The translations under genes were made by a program, and so were the position numbers. The notes under the pieces were generated by a model that worked only from the letters and a program-made list of their open reading frames with translations, was not told the origin of the DNA and did not search any database. 11,852 bases of DNA from Alphaproteobacteria bacterium (GTDB taxonomy: Bacteria > Pseudomonadota > Alphaproteobacteria > RF32 > CAG-239): contig JAKSUO010000027.1 of NCBI GenBank assembly GCA_024408895.1, positions 1 to 11,852 of the forward strand, written 5' to 3'. Of this stretch, positions 1-7,938 are shown in pieces (positions within the stretch are counted from its first letter, which is position 1; the number at the start of each line of letters is the position of its first letter).

Positions 1-1624
1 AACCAGTTCCGGTTATAATGCGCATATAAAATCGTTTTGCATTTTCAGGTGATATTTTGAAATAATTTTTATCGTAGTTCTTCGGCAAAAAGATATAATC
101 AACTTTATGCTTATTTAACAGTTTCAAAACCATATCTATGTTTTCCGACATCCATATAGCATGCGTATTTATAATTCCCTGCCGATTCAATAAATTTGTT
201 GTACCTATAACATTATGTTGTGTATTCCCTAAAATAGGATAGCCGTACAAACTGTCGCTTAATACTGTTCCTTTGGATAGCCGCGTAAGCACGTTAATAT
301 CCTTATACAATGCTCTTGTTACCCTCAAATTACCGTATTTTTCTTGTGATACCGAATGAGATAAAACGCCTACACTGCCAACCGCGACACAAGCCAAGCA
401 ATAACCGACAAACAAAATTGATATTCTGCGTTCTTTCTCATATAACATTTTCAAAAATAAAGCCGAAAGCAAAACAGCCGGCACCACACATGCCAATATT
501 GAAACCAAATTAAAAAATCTCAGAAAAATCAAACCGACAAGCGCACATAAAGGCATTAAAGCCAGCCCGTTAAAACGAATCGTTTTCAATAAATAACATC
601 CGGACAAAAGGCTCAACATAGGGTATATTAACACAACAAATTTTCTATGAATATCGGTATTCAATCTGCTTTTTAAGATGGTATTAACGGCCTCATCAGC
701 TTGCGGTATGGCACCGATAATCTGCTTGCCGAAAAACATATATGCCAGCACAGATGCCACAGAAATCAAAAACAAAAAAGCGGAAAAACGCCGAGCCGTG
801 GTGTACAGCGGCAAATATAAACATATTCCCATAATGCTGAATAAAACGCCTGCTAAAGCCACATAAAAAACAGATAAGCGGTTAAACAAAATAATTTTGT
901 AACCTCCTACCGGCGCATCCAACAACCAAAAGAAGGTTAGCAATCCGGCAAAAATCCCCAACAACACAAGAAAATCATCTGTTTTAATTTTACGAAAACA
1001 CCACGATATTACCAATGCTAAAATAAAGACAAAAGAGCACAGTAGTCCTTGCAAACCGAACCATGCCATAATACTTAAAAATATTCCTATAAATACAATC
1101 GGTGCTTGATTTCTATAATAATCATATCTCCACCATTCGCATATTACGGCGACCATAGGGAACAACAGCAAAGCAGATGGCGATGCAAAATTAAGTTCAG
1201 GATAAATTATTCTTTGTGAAATGAAAATAATGATGACTGCCGCTCGCACCAATGCGGATAAGACATTGGTCGTTGCGCACAAAAAAAACAGCAACGCGAT
1301 TATGGCACTAGCCACAACGGATATTATACCCGTCATGATAATTTTATAAACAATATCCTTATATCCGGAAATAGGAATACTGCAAAGCAACCAAAATAAA
1401 TCTATGCCTCTTGTCCCCGTTAAAGATTCTCCGAAAGGATAATTTGCCGATTTTAATAAGCCTCCAAACCATGTATGCGTTGTCAAAATATCTTTAACAC
1501 GCACTGCTTGCGCATAGTAGTCAGCATTTTCATAAAGAGCCCCGTATAATCTGTATTGTGCAATAAATAAAACACAAATTAATAAGCTCCAAACACTGAA
1601 CTCTATAAATTTTGAGGACTTCAT
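1..1624 (-). CDS. Polytopic membrane protein, putative GT-C-fold glycosyltransferase (C-terminus beyond window)
   Basis: The minus strand stays open from an ATG at 1624 to the window edge, about 541 codons, with many hydrophobic segments typical of an inner-membrane protein having ten or more spans. The first helix (residues about 8-24) is followed by an extracytoplasmic loop with N-A-D-Y-Y (Asp35) and then Y-P-F-G-E (62-66) and T-R-G-x-D. An acidic residue before aromatic residues in the first loop, and a Pro-rich entry to the next helix, resemble STT3/PglB and other GT-C enzymes that use polyprenyl-linked sugars. After the last spans a soluble tail begins, with a stretch like L-N-K-H-K-V-D-Y-I-F-L-P. 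An in-frame TAA lies 18 nt upstream, so 1624 is the first available ATG. It starts 21 nt after ettA ends, implying co-transcription. That it is a membrane protein is seen directly; glycosyltransferase function is inferred from fold-like pattern, and donor and acceptor are unknown. A non-catalytic polytopic membrane protein is the alternative. Confidence 0.75.
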   Translation of the reverse strand, partial: MKSSKFIEFSVWSLLICVLFIAQYRLYGALYENADYYAQAVRVKDILTTHTWFGGLLKSANYPFGESLTGTRGIDLFWLLCSIPISGYKDIVYKIIMTGIISVVASAIIALLFFLCATTNVLSALVRAAVIIIFISQRIIYPELNFASPSALLLFPMVAVICEWWRYDYYRNQAPIVFIGIFLSIMAWFGLQGLLCSFVFILALVISWCFRKIKTDDFLVLLGIFAGLLTFFWLLDAPVGGYKIILFNRLSVFYVALAGVLFSIMGICLYLPLYTTARRFSAFLFLISVASVLAYMFFGKQIIGAIPQADEAVNTILKSRLNTDIHRKFVVLIYPMLSLLSGCYLLKTIRFNGLALMPLCALVGLIFLRFFNLVSILACVVPAVLLSALFLKMLYEKERRISILFVGYCLACVAVGSVGVLSHSVSQEKYGNLRVTRALYKDINVLTRLSKGTVLSDSLYGYPILGNTQHNVIGTTNLLNRQGIINTHAIWMSENIDMVLKLLNKHKVDYIFLPKNYDKNYFKISPENAKRFYMRIITGTG

Positions 1625-1645
1625 ATCTTTTCCATTTTCTGGTTA

Positions 1646-3325
1646 TTAACGTTCCAGTTTTTTATAACGAATCCGATGCGGATTGCAGGCATCTTCGCCT
1701 AAACGCGCTTTTTTATCACTTTCATAATCTTCAAAATTGCCCTCAAACCACTCCACATGGCCATTGTCTTCATAAGCCAAAATATGTGTTGCCAAACGGT
1801 CTAAGAACCAACGGTCGTGTGAGGTTACCAAAACACATCCCGGATAAGAGCTGATGCCTTCTTCCAGCGAACGCAACGTATCAACATCCAAATCATTCGT
1901 TGGTTCATCAAGCAGAATTACGTTTGCGCCTTTTCTCAGCATTTTAGCCAAATGCACACGATTACGTTCGCCGCCGGAAAGCTGTCCGACTTTCTTTTGC
2001 TGATCTGCGCCTTTGAAATTAAATTGTCCAACATAAGCGCGTGATGATACCTCATTTTTACCGAGTTCAATCATATCCAAACCATCGGAAATTTCTTCCC
2101 AAACCGTTTTATCGGCATTAAGCTCGTCACGCGATTGATCAACATACCCCAAATCAACCGAATCGCCCAACCGAATCGTACCGGAATCCGGTTTTTCCTG
2201 TCCGGTAATCATTTTAAACAACGTAGTTTTACCGGCACCGTTCGGTCCGATAATGCCGACAATAGCTCCTTTGGGAATTTTGAAAGACAAATCATCTATC
2301 AACAGTTTATCCCCAAAACCTTTGCTGATATGCTCGGCTTCAATAACCAAATCTCCCAAGCGCTCGGTCATCGGAATATTAATGTGCGCGGTTGTGATTT
2401 TCTCTTTCGTTGCTTGTGACAACAATTCATCGTAAGCATTAATACGAGCCTTAGATTTTGCCTGACGCGCTTTCGGATTTTTGTGAATCCATTCCAATTC
2501 CCGCGCTAATGTGCGTTGGCGCGCTGTTTCTTCCCGTGATTCCTGTTCCAAACGCTTCTGTTTTTGTTCAAGCCACGATGAGTAATTGCCTTCGTAAGGG
2601 ATACCCTGCCCGCGATCTAGTTCAAGAATCCAGCCGGTTACATTATCCAAAAAATAGCGATCGTGCGTTACCATTACAACAGTTCCCGTATAATCGCGCA
2701 GATGATGTTCAAGCCATGCCACTGATTCGGCATCTAAATGGTTGGTTGGCTCGTCCAAAAGCAGCATATCCGGTTTTTGTAATAATAGGCGACATAATGC
2801 CACACGGCGTTTTTCACCGCCGGAAAGTTTAGTTACATCAGCATCGGCCGCCGGACAACGCAAGGCATCCATGGCAATTTGCACGGTGCGTTCAATATCC
2901 CAACCGTTCGCCGCATCAATTTTTTCCTGCAACTCTGCTTGTTCGGCAATTAAATTATTCATTTCGTCATCAGTCATCGGTTCGGCAAATTTGGCCGATA
3001 CTTCTTCAAAACGCTGCAACAAATCCTGCGTTTCACTTAAACCTGACATAACATTTTCCATAACATTTTTATCCGGATCAAGTTGCGGTTCTTGCTCTAA
3101 ATAGCCGACTTTAACACCTTCGGCAGCCCACGCCTCGCCATTAAATTCTTTATCAACACCGGCCATAATTTTTAACAATGTTGATTTACCGGCACCGTTA
3201 ACGCCCAAAACACCGATTTTAGCACCGGGTAAAAACGATAGTGTAATATCCTTAAATAACTCTCTGCCACCAGGCAAAACTTTGGTCAGATGTTGCATCA
3301 CAAAAATGTACTGATACGCCGCCAT
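1646..3325 (-). CDS. ettA: Energy-dependent translational throttle protein EttA (ABC-F ATPase)
   Basis: This is a soluble ABC-F protein of 559 residues, almost the length of E. coli EttA (about 555). Family members bind the ribosomal E site and couple early elongation to the ATP/ADP ratio. Two nucleotide-binding domains are complete. The first has Walker A GVNGAGKST (41-49), signature LSGGE (167-171), Walker B ending in Glu192 and switch His221. The second has GPNGAGKTT (360-368), LSGGE (449-453), Glu474 and His503. The helical insertion at about 95-140 matches the EttA arm, and the charged coil at about 250-300 is the inter-domain linker that contacts P-site tRNA. The C-terminus ends in the R-L-G-E-D-A and P-H-R-I-R-Y pattern usual for EttA. 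The ribosome binding site AGGAG (3339-3335) overlaps the stop codon of the upstream gene and sits 9 nt before the ATG, suggesting translational coupling. No catalytic residue is missing. Confidence 0.97.
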   Translation of the reverse strand: MAAYQYIFVMQHLTKVLPGGRELFKDITLSFLPGAKIGVLGVNGAGKSTLLKIMAGVDKEFNGEAWAAEGVKVGYLEQEPQLDPDKNVMENVMSGLSETQDLLQRFEEVSAKFAEPMTDDEMNNLIAEQAELQEKIDAANGWDIERTVQIAMDALRCPAADADVTKLSGGEKRRVALCRLLLQKPDMLLLDEPTNHLDAESVAWLEHHLRDYTGTVVMVTHDRYFLDNVTGWILELDRGQGIPYEGNYSSWLEQKQKRLEQESREETARQRTLARELEWIHKNPKARQAKSKARINAYDELLSQATKEKITTAHINIPMTERLGDLVIEAEHISKGFGDKLLIDDLSFKIPKGAIVGIIGPNGAGKTTLFKMITGQEKPDSGTIRLGDSVDLGYVDQSRDELNADKTVWEEISDGLDMIELGKNEVSSRAYVGQFNFKGADQQKKVGQLSGGERNRVHLAKMLRKGANVILLDEPTNDLDVDTLRSLEEGISSYPGCVLVTSHDRWFLDRLATHILAYEDNGHVEWFEGNFEDYESDKKARLGEDACNPHRIRYKKLER

Positions 3326-3337
3326 TAATTTTATCTC

Positions 3338-3889
3338 CTATTCATTTGAATAACGCGCATAATTAGGATCATGCAATTCTATTTTAGGCGCATTTTGCAT
3401 ATTTTTTTTTGATTCTGCAAGATATTTTTTGTACATCGCATCGGCCTTTATAAAAGCCTCTCTATCCTTAACATACAATTTTGACGCATCATACGAACGA
3501 CGAGGCGTAATCAACGTGCCGTCCGGAAACTTTAAACGACCGTCAGAATAAAGCACGCTTTGAAATATTGTCTGATTTTCAAATGATGGTAAAACCATAT
3601 CGCAATCGCTGAAATTATGTGCTTCCATATTAACAAAAGCATCTACTTTGCCGGCAACATAACGTTGCAACCCCTCTTTTTGCTGTTCGTCACTGGTGGC
3701 TTTGCCGACAACAACGGCACGCGCCAATAATTCAAATTGGTGATATTTTTTGGATTTACAGGCCAACCCCTGACCGCACACTGTTCCCAATGTATACATT
3801 TCTTCTTCGTATGTTAATTTTTTTCTGGCTGCTTGCGAAGATTCGCACACGAATACGAGGAACAACAATCCTATGATAATTTTTTTCAT
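3338..3889 (-). CDS. Secreted protein of unknown function, first gene of the ettA operon
   Basis: A 183-residue protein that I do not recognise. It opens with a clear Sec signal peptide: K-K, a hydrophobic core and probable cleavage after S-S-Q-A (Ala20). The mature protein is therefore about 163 residues and probably periplasmic; no lipobox is placed for lipidation. The mature part has three cysteines (38, 44, 96). The first pair, five residues apart in V-C-G-Q-G-L-A-C, could form a disulfide. The C-terminal third is rich in Lys, Asp and Tyr and likely helical. An excellent ribosome binding site (AGGAG, 7 nt before ATG) precedes it. Its TAG stop is embedded in the ribosome binding site of ettA 12 nt downstream, so the two are very probably co-expressed. 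I see no convincing minus-strand promoter in 3890-4000, although the first gene of the unit must have one. Confidence 0.88.
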   Translation of the reverse strand: MKKIIIGLLFLVFVCESSQAARKKLTYEEEMYTLGTVCGQGLACKSKKYHQFELLARAVVVGKATSDEQQKEGLQRYVAGKVDAFVNMEAHNFSDCDMVLPSFENQTIFQSVLYSDGRLKFPDGTLITPRRSYDASKLYVKDREAFIKADAMYKKYLAESKKNMQNAPKIELHDPNYARYSNE

Positions 3890-3980
3890 TTAATAACTCC
3901 TAAATTGATTTTACCTATAGTTATTGACACAATAATAACAATAATATCTTAATTTTTTACAATAATTTTGAAAAATTTGG

Positions 3981-4009
3981 TTGACAAGCAAAGATAAATA
4001 GCTTATTTT
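3981..4009 (+). promoter_or_regulatory. Sigma70-type promoter of rpmJ
   Basis: A perfect -35 hexamer TTGACA (3981-3986) is followed by exactly 17 nt and a -10 hexamer TATTTT (4004-4009). The predicted transcript starts near 4016, about 24 nt before the rpmJ start codon, and contains an AAGGA ribosome binding site at 4027-4031. It lies in the 150-nt gap between rpmJ and the divergent ettA operon. Confidence 0.75.
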
Positions 4010-4039
4010 GCGCTCAAATATCAGTAAAGGAACAAGAAA

Positions 4040-4165
4040 ATGAAATGCTACAGCTCTTTAAAATCAAAGAAAGTACGCGACTTAAACTGCAAAATCGTAC
4101 GTCGTAAAGGTCGTGTATATGTTATTAATAAAAAGAACCCGAAGATGAAAGCTCGTCAGGGTTAA
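4040..4165 (+). CDS. rpmJ: 50S ribosomal protein L36
   Basis: A 41-codon gene for ribosomal protein L36 of the large subunit. The translation starts MKCYSSLKSKK and ends in N-P-K-M-K-A-R-Q-G, with the conserved core V-R-R-K-G-R-V-Y-V-I-N. Ending in K-A-R-Q-G at 41 residues matches the form found in alphaproteobacteria, which carries a short insertion relative to the 37-38 residue type. Only Cys3 and Cys17 remain and the usual C-x2-C zinc ligand set is not visible, so this is a zinc-independent (C-minus) paralogue type. As is common in this class, it stands alone, away from the large ribosomal protein operons, with its own promoter (3981-4009) and terminator (4171-4214). The ATG at 4040 lies 8 nt after an AAGGA ribosome binding site. 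Confidence 0.96.
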   Translation: MKCYSSLKSKKVRDLNCKIVRRKGRVYVINKKNPKMKARQG

Positions 4166-4170
4166 TTTAG

Positions 4171-4214
4171 AACAAACAAAAAAAATCCCGCAAATTGCGG
4201 GATTTTTTGTTTGT
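4171..4214. terminator. Bidirectional Rho-independent terminator between rpmJ and the 506-aa secreted protein gene
   Basis: TCCCGCAA (4186-4193) pairs with TTGCGGGA (4195-4202), giving in practice a GC stem of about six pairs with a small AT loop. It has A-runs on the left and T-runs on the right (TTTTTTGTTTG), so it reads as a hairpin plus U-tract on both strands. It begins 5 nt after the rpmJ stop and lies about 10 nt beyond the stop of the convergent gene, so one element can end both transcripts. Confidence 0.9.
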
Positions 4215-4223
4215 TTTTATTGT

Positions 4224-5744
4224 TTATTGCCCCGACATCATCTGAGCTTCTTGTGATTGCTGTTCTTGCATCATCTGTTTTAATTTTTCCTCATTCTCTT
4301 GTTGTCTTATTTCCTGTTCACGTTGCATTTTCTGGAAATTCAATTCTATCGGATCGCCGATTTTTTTACCGTCTTTGAATACACCGTGCTCGTTGAATTT
4401 TATGATAACTTCAGAATTATCTTTAGTAATGTCTATAAAATCGCCCAATCCTTCATACATCGGCATCAACACACATTCAGGAATTTGCGCGACATTCGGA
4501 TTGTTGCGACATTCCTTAAATTCCGGAAAAACAGCAAACAAATTTGTTACTTGAACTTTAAGTCCGCCTTGTAAATAACCGTTCTTTTTACGAGCAGCTA
4601 ATTTTCCTACAACATCACCTTGCGCGAATTTAACCTTAATATTGGTCACAAGTGTAACTGTTTCACTTACCTCATCCAATATTTTCGCCAATTCGGCATC
4701 ATAATTTTCGTTGTCGTTTTCAAGTTCAACATTCTGAATTTCGCTTAATTTCTGTATGTCTTTACCTTGAATTCCTTTCAATGAGTATTTCATAATAACG
4801 GATTGCGGTTGTTTGTTTTTGGCGATCATATCCCCGGCAAACACCATTTTATCTATAATAGTACTACCAACCCAATCAAAAGATCCGCCTTCTTGCGCTT
4901 CCGAACGGTTTTGAGTTTTCAAATCCAAGGTTAATCCGAACCCCAACATATCCATATTCATTTTTATATCATGTGCCACCATGCTGGATTTTGCAAGTAC
5001 GGCATATTGCAAATTTTGCAACAAATTCTGATAATTGAATTCCCCCTCCTCGCTCGGTTGCTTATATTCAACCTCGGCTACCTGCTTTTCGGAACCGATG
5101 TGCATAGAAACAATCGGTAAAGCAATATTCAACGAATCCAATTCGGCTTCCGTTTTATACTTAATTTTATCACCGTCTTTACTCACTTCCCGTGCTAAAG
5201 ACACATCTTTAAGATTCCCCAATTCGTTTTTCAAACCTGTTGTGTCATCTTTTTGAAGATACGAGGCATCCGAAATGTGCAGTTTATTGGCACGAACCAG
5301 TCCTAATTCCGGAACAACAAAAAACTCTTCGTTAAATTGTTTAACATCTAAGTTTTTAACAAACGCCAAACGAGAGAAATTATAAAACTTAGCAATAAGA
5401 ACGTTAGGTGAAGCGTTTGCAATTTTATATTGCGTTTTGCCGTCAAAATCCTCAACTTTGGTACATTCAACCAACGTTTCAGGTATTGTTGTTTTGACAA
5501 CTTGTGAAGATTGCTGTTCCTGATTGTTATTTTCAGCATCATTTAAAAGAATTTCTTCTATTTCAACCTTAGGATATACAATTTGACATGTTTCATCTGT
5601 TATATCAACTTTAACAACTGCACCGAAAGCCACTGACAAAATTTCGGACATTTTCTCGGCATCCGATGTTTGAGCCTTTAGCGGAGTTGCGATGAACAAT
5701 TGGGATAAAAATGCTATAACTGACAACATACATATTTTTTTCAT
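4224..5744 (-). CDS. Secreted protein of unknown function with Gln/Glu-rich C-terminal tail
   Basis: I do not recognise this 506-residue protein. It begins with a strong signal peptide (M-K-K, hydrophobic core, probable cleavage after Ala24 in P-L-K-A) and is predicted to be periplasmic or outer-membrane associated. No membrane spans follow. The central part alternates hydrophobic and polar residues (for example I-K-M-N-M-D-M-L-G-F-G-L-T-L-D-L-K), suggesting a beta-rich fold. Two cysteines lie near residues 54 and 87, and a further pair lies in an E-C-R-x(10)-E-C segment near the C-terminus, where disulfides are plausible. The last 40 residues are rich in Gln, Glu and Met and probably helical. 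The frame is open further upstream to an ATG at 5828, but I chose 5744: it has the signal peptide, an AAAGG-like ribosome binding site, and a promoter at 5782-5809 whose transcript would begin after 5828. It is a single-gene unit ending at the terminator shared with rpmJ. Confidence 0.85.
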   Translation of the reverse strand: MKKICMLSVIAFLSQLFIATPLKAQTSDAEKMSEILSVAFGAVVKVDITDETCQIVYPKVEIEEILLNDAENNNQEQQSSQVVKTTIPETLVECTKVEDFDGKTQYKIANASPNVLIAKFYNFSRLAFVKNLDVKQFNEEFFVVPELGLVRANKLHISDASYLQKDDTTGLKNELGNLKDVSLAREVSKDGDKIKYKTEAELDSLNIALPIVSMHIGSEKQVAEVEYKQPSEEGEFNYQNLLQNLQYAVLAKSSMVAHDIKMNMDMLGFGLTLDLKTQNRSEAQEGGSFDWVGSTIIDKMVFAGDMIAKNKQPQSVIMKYSLKGIQGKDIQKLSEIQNVELENDNENYDAELAKILDEVSETVTLVTNIKVKFAQGDVVGKLAARKKNGYLQGGLKVQVTNLFAVFPEFKECRNNPNVAQIPECVLMPMYEGLGDFIDITKDNSEVIIKFNEHGVFKDGKKIGDPIELNFQKMQREQEIRQQENEEKLKQMMQEQQSQEAQMMSGQ

Positions 5745-5781
5745 AATCTTTACCTTTCTTATTGTTTTGCTAAACACGTTC

Positions 5782-5809
5782 AGTATATAAATTCGGCACC
5801 GAAAATCAA
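5782..5809 (-). promoter_or_regulatory. Sigma70-type promoter of the 506-aa secreted protein gene
   Basis: Read on the minus strand, TTGATT (5809-5804) is followed by a 16-nt spacer and TATACT (5787-5782). The predicted start near 5776 gives a leader of about 30 nt to the ATG at 5744. It rules out the longer reading frame from 5828. Confidence 0.6.
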
Positions 5810-5867
5810 CACATTTTTGCACACTCACCTCTATAAAACGACAGATATTTTTGTTTATGAATTCTGA

Positions 5868-5896
5868 TTTATGCTTGTATTTTCGCGGTCTATAAT
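5868..5896 (+). promoter_or_regulatory. Candidate promoter of parE
   Basis: A perfect TATAAT (5891-5896) lies 39 nt before the parE start codon, with a weak -35 (TTTATG, 5868-5873) at 17 nt spacing. The transcript would carry the AGAGG ribosome binding site at 5924-5928, 6 nt before the ATG. The strong -10 and poor -35 make it moderately supported. Confidence 0.55.
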
Positions 5897-5934
5897 GTAT
5901 TTTGCAAGTAATTTTGAAGATTTAGAGGCAACCT

Positions 5935-7938
5935 ATGACAGATTTATTTGAATCAACCGACACCACATCATCAATCACCGCTAAAGCAGAATATTCGGCG
6001 CGTGACATTGAAGTTTTGGAAGGCTTAGAACCGGTACGTCATCGACCGGGCATGTATATCGGCGGAACCGATGTGCAAGCCATGCACCATTTGGTTGCTG
6101 AAATTTTAGATAATTCAATGGATGAAGCTGTTGCCGGTTATGCCAATCATATTGATGTAACAATGAATGCCGACGGCACGGTAACCATTGCCGACAACGG
6201 ACGCGGTATTCCGGTGGACGAACATCCGAAATATCCGGGAATTTCCGCCTTGGAAGTTATTTTGACAACACTACACTCCGGCGGAAAATTCGGCGGAAAT
6301 GCTTATAAAGTTTCCGGTGGTTTGCACGGTGTCGGTCTTTCCGTAGTGAACGCACTGGCTGAAAAATTGATTGTGGAAGTTGCACGCGACAAAAAGCTCT
6401 ATCGTCAAGAATATTCATGCGGCAAACCAATTACCAAATTGGAATTTATCGGCAACTGCCCGAACAGACGCGGCACATCCGTTACTTTTAAGCCTGATGC
6501 GGAAATTTTTGAAGGTAACAACACTTTCATTGCGAATCGCATTTATCGCATGGCGCGTTCAAAAGCATTTTTGTTCAAAGGGGTAAAAATCAACTGGTGT
6601 TGCGCACCGGAACTCCTCGCAGAAGGCGACACAACTCCGCAAAGTGCCGAATTAAACTTTCCAAACGGCTTGGCTGATTTCTTAAATATGCAAATTGGTG
6701 AACGAAGCACAATCAACCGCACAGCCTTTACCGGCGAATCGGAGCTATCTAACAATGAAGGGCGTGTTGAATGGGCTATTACTTGGCCTTTTGATGAAAA
6801 CGGCTTTTCATACTCTTATTGTAATACTGTTATCACGCCGGCCGGCGGCACACATGAAGCCGGCTTTCGTTCGGCTTTGTTGCGCGGTTTGAAAGAATAC
6901 GGCGATATGGCAGGTTACAAAAAAATATCCGCCATTACCGCAGAAGATATCTTAAGTGATGCTTGTTTAATGCTTTCTGTTTTTATTACTGACCCGCAAT
7001 TTCAGGGACAGACCAAAGACAAATTGACTTCAACAAAAGCAGTGCGCTTAGTGGAAACGGCTGTAAAGGATTCATTTGATCATTGGTTATCTTCCGATAT
7101 TGAAAACGCAAAGGCTTTAACGGAATATGTTTTGGATCGGGCCGAAGCGCGAAAAAAGAAAAAAGAAGAAAAAATACAAAATCGTAAAACCCCGACAAAA
7201 CGCTTGCGCCTACCGGGAAAACTTGCCGACTGTTCACAGGCTGCTGCCGAAAATACCGAAATTTTCATTGTAGAGGGTGATTCGGCCGGTGGTTCGGCTA
7301 AACAAGGACGAGATCGTGTAACACAGGCTATTTTGCCTTTACGCGGTAAAATTTTGAATGTTGCCAGTGCCTCCGTTGAGCGAATCACGCAAAATCAAGA
7401 AATAAAAGATATGATAGAGGCTCTGGGATGCGGCGTGAAAGATGATTATAAAGAAGATAATCTGCGCTATGAAAAAATAATTATCATGACTGATGCTGAT
7501 GTGGACGGTGCGCACATTACCTCGTTGTTAATGACATTTTTCTATCAACACATGCCGAAACTGATTGAAAACGGTCATTTATATATTGCGACACCGCCAT
7601 TGTATAAAATTGTTGCCGGCGGCAAAAACTATTATGCCATAGACGACGAAGAAAAAGAAAAAATTTTAGCCAAAGTCGTAAAAGGTAACACCAAACCGGA
7701 CATCAGCCGCTTCAAAGGTTTGGGCGAAATGAGTCCGGCTCAGCTGAAAGAAACAACAATGGATAAAAATAATCGTATTCTGTTGCGCGTTGTTATTCCA
7801 AGCACCGGTACGGAAGAAGGACGTGCCGAAGATTTTGAAATTCGTCGGCAAGTTGAACGCCTAATGGGTAAAGACCCTGAACCACGTTTTCGTTTTATTA
7901 TTGAACGTGCCAAATTTGTTGATAATCTTGATATCTAA
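5935..7938 (+). CDS. parE: DNA topoisomerase IV subunit B
   Basis: ATPase and strand-passage subunit of topoisomerase IV, which with ParC (not in this window) unlinks daughter chromosomes. At 667 residues it matches ParE and is much shorter than proteobacterial GyrB (about 800, with an insertion in the TOPRIM region). The N-terminal GHKL ATPase shows Glu56 and Asn60 (E-I-L-D-N), Asp87 in D-N-G-R-G, and the glycine-rich lid G-G-L-H-G-V-G. The transducer domain follows, with a Lys-rich stretch near residues 405-420. The TOPRIM domain has E-G-D-S-A-G-G-S-A with metal ligand Glu447 and D-A-D-V-D-G (Asp520, 522, 524). The S-R-F-K-G-L-G-E-M motif lies near residue 590, and the tail ends normally. 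The start is supported by AGAGG 6 nt upstream. It is apparently monocistronic; its stop overlaps the end of convergent recX by 4 nt with no terminator visible between them. Confidence 0.96.
   Translation: MTDLFESTDTTSSITAKAEYSARDIEVLEGLEPVRHRPGMYIGGTDVQAMHHLVAEILDNSMDEAVAGYANHIDVTMNADGTVTIADNGRGIPVDEHPKYPGISALEVILTTLHSGGKFGGNAYKVSGGLHGVGLSVVNALAEKLIVEVARDKKLYRQEYSCGKPITKLEFIGNCPNRRGTSVTFKPDAEIFEGNNTFIANRIYRMARSKAFLFKGVKINWCCAPELLAEGDTTPQSAELNFPNGLADFLNMQIGERSTINRTAFTGESELSNNEGRVEWAITWPFDENGFSYSYCNTVITPAGGTHEAGFRSALLRGLKEYGDMAGYKKISAITAEDILSDACLMLSVFITDPQFQGQTKDKLTSTKAVRLVETAVKDSFDHWLSSDIENAKALTEYVLDRAEARKKKKEEKIQNRKTPTKRLRLPGKLADCSQAAAENTEIFIVEGDSAGGSAKQGRDRVTQAILPLRGKILNVASASVERITQNQEIKDMIEALGCGVKDDYKEDNLRYEKIIIMTDADVDGAHITSLLMTFFYQHMPKLIENGHLYIATPPLYKIVAGGKNYYAIDDEEKEKILAKVVKGNTKPDISRFKGLGEMSPAQLKETTMDKNNRILLRVVIPSTGTEEGRAEDFEIRRQVERLMGKDPEPRFRFIIERAKFVDNLDI

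Noticed and set aside
310..866. Two short plus-strand frames in the left part of the window
   Set aside because: Both lie inside the continuous minus-strand membrane protein frame and show no family signal or ribosome binding site.
3890..4039. A riboswitch or ribosomal-protein leader before rpmJ
   Set aside because: The predicted rpmJ leader is only about 24 nt and no stable paired element is visible.
5745..5828. 28-residue N-terminal extension of the 506-aa secreted protein (ATG at 5828)
   Set aside because: It would bury the signal peptide, and the likely promoter at 5782-5809 lies inside it, so the transcript would start after this codon.
5935..7938. gyrB instead of parE
   Set aside because: Its length is 667 residues, without the GyrB-type insertion, and the sequence wording in the ATPase and TOPRIM regions fits ParE.
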